Origin: Bacillus thuringiensis
GTDB lineage: Bacteria > Bacillota > Bacilli > Bacillales > Bacillaceae_G
Assembly: GCF_001182785.1 (NCBI RefSeq)
Contig: NZ_CP012099.1
Span: 1,114,501-1,178,500 of the forward strand
Length of the DNA: 64,000 nt
Reading direction: 5' to 3'
The notes under the pieces are model-generated. The model saw nothing but the letters and a program-made list of their open reading frames with translations. It did no database searches and was not told the DNA's origin. The position numbers and the translations under genes were made by a program. Shown in pieces: positions 57,311-64,000 of the stretch (within the stretch, counting starts at the first letter, position 1; every line of letters begins with the position of its first letter).

Positions 57311-58120
57311 TTAGGCAGCTTGATAAAAGTGAGTCCGGTATTGTACCGGGCTCATTTTTAATTTTGCCTTAATCCGTTTCGTATTATAATAATCTATATA
57401 TTTTTCTAATTCTATTTTAAAGTGCTCTACATTTTCAAATTCTTTTATGTAGAGGAACTCCGACTTCATAATCCCAAAGAAATTTTCTATTACTGCGTTG
57501 TCGTAACAGTTGCCTTTTCGAGACATACTCTGGACGATAGCTCTTGATTCAAGTGTACGGACGTACTGTCTCATTTGATAATGCCATCCTTGATCCGAAT
57601 GCATCAGTAGCTGGTGGGTTTCAGGTAGACGTTCCAATGCTTTCTCTAACATGTCTGAAACAAGCGAATACGTCGGTCTAGAACCAATTGTATAGGTAAT
57701 AATTTCACCATTATACAAATCTAATACAGGTGATACATACAGTTTTTCTCCAAACAATTTAAACTCCGTGATGTCTGTTACCCACTTTTGATTCGGTGCA
57801 TCTGTATAAAAATTACGCTCTAAAATATTAGGTGCAATTCTACCGACTTTTCCTTTATAGGATTTATATTTCTTCATACGCACAACACACTTTAACCCAA
57901 GCTCTTTCATAATGCGCTGAACCTTCTTGTGGTTCACTTTCTGGCCACGATTCGTTAATTCATCACGAATGCGACGGTAACCATAACGACCTTCATTTTC
58001 CTCATAAATCGCTTTAATCTCAGCTTTCAAATCGGCATCTACATCTGGACGATTCATTTTCTTTACTAAATCATAATACGTGCTTCGAGGAATAGTAACT
58101 AGCTCCACGAGTGCCTTCAC
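57311..58120 (-). CDS. IS3 transposase OrfB (DDE integrase)
   Basis: 269 residues from the first ATG-like start, but the frame is open upstream to beyond the end of orfA, so the working product is a -1 frameshift OrfAB fusion. DDE residues: Asp in KWVTDITEF, Asp in LMHSDQGWHYQ, Glu in NAVIENFFGIMKSE (35 residues after the second Asp). An HTH_21-type RYGYRRIRDEL lies before the rve domain. A run of five A (58174-58178 on the complement) is the probable slip site. Confidence 0.9.
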   Translation of the reverse strand: MKALVELVTIPRSTYYDLVKKMNRPDVDADLKAEIKAIYEENEGRYGYRRIRDELTNRGQKVNHKKVQRIMKELGLKCVVRMKKYKSYKGKVGRIAPNILERNFYTDAPNQKWVTDITEFKLFGEKLYVSPVLDLYNGEIITYTIGSRPTYSLVSDMLEKALERLPETHQLLMHSDQGWHYQMRQYVRTLESRAIVQSMSRKGNCYDNAVIENFFGIMKSEFLYIKEFENVEHFKIELEKYIDYYNTKRIKAKLKMSPVQYRTHFYQAA

Positions 58121-58146
58121 CGAATATTTATGCCTTAATTCGTAGA

Positions 58147-58665
58147 CTACTTGCGCTTTGTCTTGTTTTGTGATTTTTCCTTGTTTTGAACTAAGGCATT
58201 TAACTTTTTTAAGTACTCATTTTCCATCTCAAGCTGTTTAATGCGTGCTTCAAGTGCTTCGACTGACCCTTCAGCTAAAGGTTGTTTTAATTGTTTATTT
58301 GAATCTTTTTTCATGGATGGACGCCCCTTTTTCTTAGATTGAAGAGCATCAATTCCTTGTGTTTCGAGCTGTTTTTTCCAAACAGAAATCGTTGAAGGGG
58401 CAGGAATATTAAAGATAGCTGCCGTCTCAAATAAGGACATACCGTTTTCAATCATAAAGTTTAGTACGTCTAGTTTAAATTGTTGTGTGTAATTTGTACA
58501 TCGTTTTAGAAAAGCTTCCAGACCATTCTGTTTATATTGGTTTACCCAATTCAAGATGATTGTGTCATTTATACCGAGCGATCTACCTATTTCTCGATAA
58601 CTTTCATTTCCGTTCAAATAACGTAGAACGATTTGTATTTTTTCATCAGCTGTAAATTTAGCCAT
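58147..58665 (-). CDS. IS3 transposase OrfA
   Basis: A 172-residue helix-turn-helix protein. It has two tandem HTH regions (NESYREIGRSLGINDTIILN, NGMSLFETAAIFNIPAPSTI) and a C-terminal leucine zipper-like coiled coil (ALEARIKQLEMENEYLKKLN), typical of the IS150 subgroup. Stops 25 bases before the annotated orfB start, within the overlapping open frame. Confidence 0.9.
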   Translation of the reverse strand: MAKFTADEKIQIVLRYLNGNESYREIGRSLGINDTIILNWVNQYKQNGLEAFLKRCTNYTQQFKLDVLNFMIENGMSLFETAAIFNIPAPSTISVWKKQLETQGIDALQSKKKGRPSMKKDSNKQLKQPLAEGSVEALEARIKQLEMENEYLKKLNALVQNKEKSQNKTKRK

Positions 58666-58738
58666 AGAAAAACTGCACCCCCAATTGTTAGACTGTGTCT
58701 AACAATTGGGGTGCAGTTCATAACTACCTGCTTTTTTT

Positions 58739-58942
58739 TTAATACGTGCGTTTCTTATAAATGCCTTTTCCGCCAACTTGATTCCAGCCGGATTGTACAT
58801 CCAAACTTTTGTTAACAAACTTCATTTTTTCTTTTCCACCAAAGAGCTTTTCGCCGATGCTATTTGTAATAACACCAATCAATGCTGTTATTCCGATGAT
58901 GAGGGCAGCAACCGTAATAAAATCAATAAAAAAAGCAATCAT
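58739..58942 (-). CDS. small membrane protein
   Basis: A 67-residue protein with one or two hydrophobic segments (~1-27) and a basic, glycine-rich C-terminal tail. Not recognised. ATG 58942 has GGGGGAG upstream at good spacing; TTG 58948 is too close to it. Its 3' end lies just beyond the right half of the split terminator, which in the opposite orientation may still end this gene's transcript. Confidence 0.55.
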   Translation of the reverse strand: MIAFFIDFITVAALIIGITALIGVITNSIGEKLFGGKEKMKFVNKSLDVQSGWNQVGGKGIYKKRTY

Positions 58943-59063
58943 TTGCAAACTCCCCCTTTGCCTGTCTGTATGTTTATTGTATGAGATAAAAAATGAAAAA
59001 GAAAGAAATGTCAGAAAAATTTTTAGTTTACTTTAGAAATCGTGTAGACAAGAGGGAGAATGT

Positions 59064-59168
59064 TTGTTAAGATTAGAACAGATGTTCCTTTTTATTCTCA
59101 TTTATATAGTCTTACATTTCTTAATTGAATTATCAAGAAAAAGTAAGAAAACGTTCTCTTTTTCATAG
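59064..59168 (+). CDS. candidate 34-residue membrane peptide
   Basis: TTG 59064 follows AGAGGGAGAATGT. The product is almost all hydrophobic from residue 7 to 24 (MFLFILIYIVLHFLIEL) followed by a basic KSKK tail: a single-span small membrane protein. The end of the ORF overlaps an inverted repeat GAAAAAG/CTTTTTC. No family known. The rest of 58943-59535 is spxA promoter region. Confidence 0.4.
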   Translation: MLRLEQMFLFILIYIVLHFLIELSRKSKKTFSFS

Positions 59169-59354
59169 GGAAGATTATAGATAAATAACTATATATTATA
59201 TGAAAAATCTATGGGAAGTGAGTATTAAAGGGATTGAAAGTTATTGTTAAAGTACAGCTGAAGTGAGCATAATCATGTTACATAGCAGTGGAATACACGG
59301 AAGAGTTTTCTCAACTAGCAGGAAATTTACTGTATATTTCTTGCAAAATCTATT

Positions 59355-59369
59355 GTATAATGATTATAG
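59355..59369 (+). promoter_or_regulatory. PerR-box-like site overlapping an spxA -10 element
   Basis: GTATAATGATTATAG matches the PerR consensus TTATAATNATTATAA at all fixed positions except the two ends. It contains a -10 TATAAT (59356-59361). PerR (with YodB) is known to repress a B. subtilis spx promoter. Confidence 0.6.
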
Positions 59370-59535
59370 AAGTTACTTATTAAAAGTAATTGTTGTTTAT
59401 TATAAGTTGTTGCTTACATGAAATGCGAGTTTTGTACTTTTCAATAAGACAAGTTATCGCGAAAAATTGCTGAAGTTAGAAATTAAAACTGTATTTAGTA
59501 CAGAATTTGTACTCTTTAAGGAGAGTGAGCTTTGT

Positions 59536-59931
59536 ATGGTAACATTATATAGTTCTCCAAGCTGTACGTCTTGTAGAAAGGCGAAATTATGGCTAGAGGA
59601 AAATCATATTCCTTATACAGAACGTAATATTTTCTCAGATCCATTAACGATTGAGGAAATTAAAGAGATTTTACGTATGACAGAAAGCGGAACGGATGAG
59701 ATTATTTCTACTCGTTCGAAAGTTTTCCAAGAATTGAATGTAAACTTAGAATCTTTACCACTTCAAGATTTATATAAGATGATTCGTGACTATCCAGGGA
59801 TTTTACGTCGTCCAATTATGATTGACGAGAAACGCCTTCAAGTTGGTTACAACGAAGACGAAATTCGCCGTTTCTTACCACGTACAGTAAGAACGTTCCA
59901 ATTACGTGAAGCACAACGTCTTGTAAATTAA
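59536..59931 (+). CDS. spxA: redox-responsive transcription regulator Spx
   Basis: A 131-residue ArsC-fold regulator that binds RNA polymerase alpha CTD and switches on thiol-stress genes. The CxxC redox switch is Cys10-Thr-Ser-Cys13, and the [20 protein letters not shown] core is conserved. AAGGAGAGTGAGC supports ATG 59536; the 23 extra upstream codons that stay open lack a ribosome site. In Bacillus, Spx is degraded by ClpXP. MecA, another adaptor of Clp proteases, lies 1 kb away. Confidence 0.95.
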   Translation: MVTLYSSPSCTSCRKAKLWLEENHIPYTERNIFSDPLTIEEIKEILRMTESGTDEIISTRSKVFQELNVNLESLPLQDLYKMIRDYPGILRRPIMIDEKRLQVGYNEDEIRRFLPRTVRTFQLREAQRLVN

Positions 59932-59944
59932 TTATAATAATATG

Positions 59945-59982
59945 AAAACCTTCTACCTATTATATAGTAGAAGGTTTTTTTT
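59945..59982. terminator. spxA terminator
   Basis: AAAACCTTCTAC pairs with GTAGAAGGTTTTTTTT; shared with the converging TerC-like gene. Confidence 0.9.
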
Positions 59983-60655
59983 AATGTTTCACATTGCGTA
60001 ATCGAACTTGTTTTACGATAAAGCCGATGCATAAAATAGTGAAAATGAACAAATAAGGAAGGCTTGCAGTGAAACTTGGGTTGTTATGAAAAAAGGTTGC
60101 AAGTCTGTCTTCATGTGTAACCATTTTCCCTGCAGTATAGGCAAGAATCGCTGCACCGCAATAAATGAGGAATGGAAATCGTTCCATAAGTATTAAAATA
60201 AGTTTACTGCCCCAAATAATAATAGGGATAGAAATGAGTAAGCCGATTATGACGAGTAAAAATCTCCCGTGAGCTGCACCTGCAATGGCAATAACATTAT
60301 CAAACCCCATAACGAGATCCGCGAAAACAATTGTCCGCACGGCTTGGAATAAAGTTGTTTTTCCTTGAATAGCAGAAAGGTCGTTGTTATCATCAGTTAA
60401 TAAATTGACCGCAATTAATGTAAGTAAAACCCCGCCAATCAATTGTAGAAATGGAATGTCGAGTAAATAGACAGCTAGTATAGTAAGGACAATTCTTAGT
60501 ACGATTGCTAAAAGAGTACCAATCAAAATAGCTTTATTTCGTTTTGATTCAGGTAAATTTCGGCTGGCTAGTGCGATGACGATTGCATTGTCACCACCTA
60601 ATACAACATCGATACCGACAATCATTAGTACGGATGTTAAAAACTCTAAGTCCAT
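59981..60655 (-). CDS. yjbE: TerC family integral membrane protein (YjbE type)
   Basis: A 224-residue protein with ~7 helices. TerC motifs: VDVVLGGDNAIVIALA-like GIDVVLGGDNAIVI near the N terminus and the mirrored DLVMGFDNVIAIAGAA, with acidic residues in membrane segments that suit metal ion transport. TerC relatives export manganese or help metalate secreted proteins; the role here is inferred. AATGGAGGCAGACGA precedes the ATG. No yybP-ykoY riboswitch was recognised upstream. Confidence 0.85.
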   Translation of the reverse strand: MDLEFLTSVLMIVGIDVVLGGDNAIVIALASRNLPESKRNKAILIGTLLAIVLRIVLTILAVYLLDIPFLQLIGGVLLTLIAVNLLTDDNNDLSAIQGKTTLFQAVRTIVFADLVMGFDNVIAIAGAAHGRFLLVIIGLLISIPIIIWGSKLILILMERFPFLIYCGAAILAYTAGKMVTHEDRLATFFHNNPSFTASLPYLFIFTILCIGFIVKQVRLRNVKH

Positions 60656-60999
60656 TCGTCTGCCTCCATTTATGATGTTTTAATAAGCGAACTATATGTA
60701 TGTGATGAAGAAAGTTGTTGTTAAATAATCTCTTCCAATAGAAGTTTCACTTTATTACAGTGTACGGGGGAATGTGGAAATGTATGTCCAAATTTTTTGT
60801 GAATAAGAAATCGCTATAATAATATATTTATGTAGAGGATCGAGTAAGGTAGGCATATAACTATTTTTGTAAAATAAATCGATTTTATTTCCCTTCTGGA
60901 GAATCTTATCATAAAATGAGAGTACAAGAATCTATTGATTTGTCATATGAGTGGGGAATCCCTTCATAACAATTCTAAGCAGGAAGGGAGAGTTGTATT
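60656..60999. other. divergent spacer yjbE/mecA
   Basis: A TATAAT at 60815-60820 could be a mecA -10 element, without a convincing -35. No ORF with ribosome site, no terminator. Confidence 0.45.
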
Positions 61000-61683
61000 T
61001 TGGATATTGAAAGAATTAATGATTATACGATGAAATTTTTTATTACGTACATTGATATAGAGGACAGAGGGTTTAATCGTGAAGAAATTTGGTATGATCG
61101 CGAACGAAGTGAAGAGCTCTTTTGGGAGATGATGGACGAAGCTCGTGATCATGACGATTTCTTTATTGATGGGCCGTTATGGATTCAAGTGCAAGCAGTC
61201 GATAAAGGGATTGAAGTACTTGTCACGAAAGCAGAGCTTTCAAAGGATGGACAAAAGCTGGAACTACCGATAGGGGTAGACAAAATTATAGATATTCCTC
61301 TAGATGAAGGCATCGAATCATTATTTCAACAAGAATTAGTCGAAGAGGTAGAAGAACAAACAGGAACAAACTTTAATGAAGATGGTACGTTTGGCTTTTT
61401 AATTAAATTTAATGATTTTGAAGATGTCATTTCATTAAGTCATCGTCTTATCTTTGAAGATATAAAAGATGAGCTGCATTCATTTGAGGACCGCTATTAT
61501 GTATATGTGGAATTCGATGAAGTGCTACATGATGAAGAAGAAATCGATCGTATTTTAAGTATTATTTTAGAATATGGAGAAGAATCAACTTTAACAATTC
61601 ATCGTGTAAGTGAGTATGGGAAACAAATTGTGAAAGAGCATGCGCTTGAAACGATTCGCAATAATTTTCCTGCTAAAACGTAG
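61000..61683 (+). CDS. mecA: Clp protease adaptor MecA
   Basis: A 227-residue adaptor. The N-terminal ~80 residues bind substrates such as ComK (RINDYTMKFFITYIDIEDRG, EEIWYDRERSEELFWE), a variable acidic linker follows, and the C-terminal ~115 residues bind ClpC. TTG start at 61000 with GGAAGGGAG upstream. It degrades ComK, whose gene is in the same window. Confidence 0.95.
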   Translation: MDIERINDYTMKFFITYIDIEDRGFNREEIWYDRERSEELFWEMMDEARDHDDFFIDGPLWIQVQAVDKGIEVLVTKAELSKDGQKLELPIGVDKIIDIPLDEGIESLFQQELVEEVEEQTGTNFNEDGTFGFLIKFNDFEDVISLSHRLIFEDIKDELHSFEDRYYVYVEFDEVLHDEEEIDRILSIILEYGEESTLTIHRVSEYGKQIVKEHALETIRNNFPAKT

Positions 61684-61714
61684 GCCGATTTCTGTAGTAT
61701 GAAATCGGCTTTTT
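61683..61714 (+). terminator. mecA terminator
   Basis: GCCGATTTC, loop, GAAATCGGC, then five Ts. Confidence 0.9.
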
Positions 61715-61755
61715 ATATGAAGAATAGGAAAGCTTTCTTAGTTAGGAGGTAAGAG

Positions 61756-63300
61756 ATGAAAAATACGTTAAAGCTGATCTTCTTTGTCCTGCTATTGTTC
61801 GCATTATTTGTTTCGTTACGTATGTTTATTGATGTAGCATTTTATTCAGATGTGATTGGGATAAAAGATGTTTCGATTTTAGGTATTATTAGTATTTTGT
61901 TTACAGTATCTGCATTTTTGATTGGTTGTGTTATTTTCTTAGAAAATCGGCATCCATCTAAAACACTTACATGGTTAATTGTGTTAGGTATTTTTCCGGT
62001 ATTTGGCTTCTTTGCTTATTTATTATTTGGACAAAATTTTCGGAGAAAAAGAATGTTTCAAAAGAAGGCATTACTCGATGAACAGGCATTTTTACAATAT
62101 AAAGGGCATGAAGATCATGAAGAACGAATTTTGCGCAATCACAAACATCAGGAGCTATTATTTCGTTTAGCAGATCGATTAGGTGCTTTAAATATTTCAT
62201 TTCAAACTGAAACGAGAACATTAACAAATGGAGATGAAACGTTTCGGGCTATTTTAGATGGGCTAAAACGAGCGAAACATCACATTCATATGGAATATTA
62301 CATTGTGCGTGATGATAAATTAGGAACAGAAATTAAAGATATTTTAATACAAAAATCAAAAGAGGGCGTTGTTGTTCGCTTTTTATATGATGCGGTTGGA
62401 AGTTTTAAGTTATCGAAATCGTATATTGATGAATTAAACGATGCAGGTGTAGAAATGATTCCGTTCTTTCCTGTGCGCTTTCCGATTTTAAACGATAAGA
62501 TTAATTATCGAAATCATAGGAAAATTGTTGTGATTGATGGGAACGAAGGGTTTGTAGGCGGATTAAATATCGGTGATGAGTATTTAGGGAAAAATAAATA
62601 TTTTGGCTTCTGGCGAGACACGCATTTGTATTTACGTGGTGAAGCGGTTCAAAGTTTACAGCTTATTTTCCTTCAAGATTGGTTTTATATGACTGGAGAG
62701 GCTGTGCTAGCCCCTGAATATTTACAAGCAAAAGCAGTTGAGGGTGATCATTGGGGAGGAGTGCAGTTAGTCGCAGGTGGCCCTGATAATAAGTGGGAAA
62801 CGATTAAGCATTTATATTTCGCAATGATCGCTTCTGCTCGGAAATCTATTTGGATTGCAACGCCGTATTTTATTCCGGATGATGATATTTTATCCGCATT
62901 AAAGGTTGCTGCACTTGCTGGTATTGATGTTCGTTTATTAATGCCGAGTAAACCTGATAAGCGTACTGTCTTTTACGCATCGAGATCGTACTTCCCAGAG
63001 CTTTTAGACGCAGGAGTAAAGATATATGAATACGAAAAAGGTTTTCTTCATAGTAAAATTGTCATCGTTGATTCTGATTTAGCTTCAATTGGGACAGCTA
63101 ATATGGATATGAGAAGTTTTCATTTGAATTTTGAAGTAAATGCCTTTTTATATGATACAGATAGCATTAAAAGACTTGTTCAAGACTTTAAAGATGACTT
63201 AGAAGAATCAAGTGAAATTCATGTTGATCATTTTCATAAAAGACGTCTTCATAGACGAATTGTTGAATCAACGTATCGGTTATTATCACCTTTATTATAA
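61756..63300 (+). CDS. cls: cardiolipin synthase
   Basis: A 514-residue phospholipase D-type cardiolipin synthase. Two N-terminal membrane helices (~5-27 and 43-61, plus 72-91), then two HKD motifs: NHRKIVVIDGNEGFVGGLN (~255) and HSKIVIVDSDLASIGTAN (~435). It joins two phosphatidylglycerols into cardiolipin and glycerol. TTAGGAGGTAAGAG precedes the ATG. Bacillus has several cls genes; this is the mecA-linked one. Confidence 0.95.
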   Translation: MKNTLKLIFFVLLLFALFVSLRMFIDVAFYSDVIGIKDVSILGIISILFTVSAFLIGCVIFLENRHPSKTLTWLIVLGIFPVFGFFAYLLFGQNFRRKRMFQKKALLDEQAFLQYKGHEDHEERILRNHKHQELLFRLADRLGALNISFQTETRTLTNGDETFRAILDGLKRAKHHIHMEYYIVRDDKLGTEIKDILIQKSKEGVVVRFLYDAVGSFKLSKSYIDELNDAGVEMIPFFPVRFPILNDKINYRNHRKIVVIDGNEGFVGGLNIGDEYLGKNKYFGFWRDTHLYLRGEAVQSLQLIFLQDWFYMTGEAVLAPEYLQAKAVEGDHWGGVQLVAGGPDNKWETIKHLYFAMIASARKSIWIATPYFIPDDDILSALKVAALAGIDVRLLMPSKPDKRTVFYASRSYFPELLDAGVKIYEYEKGFLHSKIVIVDSDLASIGTANMDMRSFHLNFEVNAFLYDTDSIKRLVQDFKDDLEESSEIHVDHFHKRRLHRRIVESTYRLLSPLL

Positions 63301-63335
63301 AAAGAGATGTCCGAAATTGGGACATCTCTTTTTTA
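63299..63335 (+). terminator. cls terminator
   Basis: AAAGAGATGTCC, loop, GGGACATCTCTTTTTT. Confidence 0.92.
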
Positions 63336-63380
63336 AAAGGAATTTGTAACAAATTGTAGAATATAAGGAGCTGAAAGGGT

Positions 63381-64000
63381 GTGATTACGATATTTATCGC
63401 TAAAAGAGAAACTGGAGAAAAAATTCATTTACTCTATAATTGTAATGAAGAGCTTTTGCGCCGTATGCGTCAACAGGAACGATTCTTTTGTGTAGCTTGT
63501 GGAAAGGAAGTGCAAATGAAATTAGGAAAACAAAAAAGTTGGGATTTTGCTCATAAAAAAGTGGATTCATGTCTTGCCTTTTATGAAGCGGAATCAACGT
63601 ATCATATGCACGGTAAAGAATTGTTATATAGATGGTTCAAACATCAAAACTTTCAGGTGGATATAGAGTACTACCTTCCAGAAATTAAGCAACGACCAGA
63701 TGTTTTTGTAGAGAGGGCGGGCAGAAAAATTGCAATTGAATACCAATGCGCAAACCTCGCTATAGAGCAGCTGTATAAAAGAACATATTCGTATTGGCAA
63801 GCTGGTATACAGGTCATTTGGATCGCTGGTGGAAATCAATTGAAAAAGCAATCTGCATATTGGATGAAATTCTCCTCACTTATGGCTTTCTCCTTACAAT
63901 CTTATCCTCAACCATTTCTTATTTTCTTCTGTTCGAAAGAAAAATCATTTATGAAATGTGCATTTGTCACTCCATTTTCTACAAACATCTTTTTCGCGCA
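63381..64000 (+). CDS. coiA: competence protein CoiA, N-terminal part (cut by window end)
   Basis: The frame opens at GTG 63381 (AAGGAGCTGAAAGG upstream) and runs out of the window with no stop, giving the first ~206 residues. CoiA features: a CVACGKEVQMKLGKQ-type zinc ribbon near residues 38-52 and a nuclease-like centre with RPDVFVERAGRKIAIEYQC (DVxx...ExQ). CoiA works in processing transforming DNA or recombination during competence. It follows mecA and cls as in B. subtilis (yjbF). Confidence 0.88.
   Translation, partial: MITIFIAKRETGEKIHLLYNCNEELLRRMRQQERFFCVACGKEVQMKLGKQKSWDFAHKKVDSCLAFYEAESTYHMHGKELLYRWFKHQNFQVDIEYYLPEIKQRPDVFVERAGRKIAIEYQCANLAIEQLYKRTYSYWQAGIQVIWIAGGNQLKKQSAYWMKFSSLMAFSLQSYPQPFLIFFCSKEKSFMKCAFVTPFSTNIFFA

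Larger units (their letters stand above)
57275..58720 (-). mobile_element. IS3 family (IS150-like) insertion sequence
   Basis: Length 1446 bp. Terminal inverted repeats begin TGAAGTGACCCC on the left and TGAACTGCACCCC (read inward) on the right, both followed by a shared GTTAGACAC. It is flanked by a direct repeat TAA (57272-57274 and 58721-58723). It encodes orfA and orfB in overlapping frames, as usual for IS3. Both the transposase frames and the ends look intact, so it may be active. It inserted in the loop of the oppA paralog terminator. Confidence 0.92.

Overview
The window is about 64 kb of low-GC, mostly core Bacillus chromosome. The full gerPA-F cluster, the PlcR-type regulator, paired oppA genes and near-identity of many proteins to known Bacillus cereus/anthracis/thuringiensis proteins place it in the B. 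cereus group. Gene order largely follows B. subtilis blocks: yhjE-sipV-addB-addA; gerPA-F/yisI/yisK/yisL/yisN/asnO; yitR/yitT/yitU; yjzC-clpB-yjzD-yjaU-yjaV-comZ-fabH-fabF-yjaZ; yjbA-trpS-opp-spxA-mecA-coiA. No tRNA, rRNA, CRISPR array or prophage was seen.

Layout. 1-5.6 kb: end of isocitrate lyase, an aminoglycoside-phosphotransferase-like kinase, a cold-shock gene with a long structured leader, comK, a VTT/DedA-like membrane protein and signal peptidase I. 5.6-13.2 kb: addB-addA recombination nuclease plus a small HhH protein. 13.3-19.5 kb: spore germination operon gerPA-F with a sigma-K-like promoter, a Spo0E-like phosphatase, yisK, rocD, yisL and yisN. 19.7-27.3 kb: asparagine synthetase, hemH and catalase (both with PerR-box-like sites), an ammonium transporter with two GlnR/TnrA-like sites, and a membrane-anchored GH13-like protein that has lost catalytic residues. 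27.4-29.1 kb: an AT-rich accessory island with a PlcR-family (RNPP) regulator whose promoter is duplicated 1.4 kb downstream, beside tiny ORFs. 29.2-36.4 kb: yajQ, cvfB, a small zincin, decayed or tiny ORFs, prsA, yitT, small genes and a HAD phosphatase. 36.5-47.7 kb: clpB (CtsR operator), competence gene comZ, fabH-fabF (FapR box), yjaZ, yjbA, and trpS with a tryptophan T-box. 48-57.3 kb: oppABCDF, a MATE exporter and a second oppA. 57.3-58.7 kb: an IS3/IS150-type element that sits in the loop of the second oppA terminator. 58.7-64 kb: small membrane proteins, spxA, a TerC-like protein, mecA, cardiolipin synthase and the start of coiA.

How it works together. Stress and proteolysis control (ClpB, Spx, MecA) and competence genes (ComK, ComZ, CoiA, AddAB) share the window; MecA and ComK are known partners in the Bacillus ClpCP pathway. 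Oxidative stress control (PerR) may link hemH, catalase and spxA. The parts least explained by known biology are the RNPP island, a covarying tandem hairpin repeat before trpS, the csp leader hairpin, and several tiny ORFs with good ribosome binding sites.
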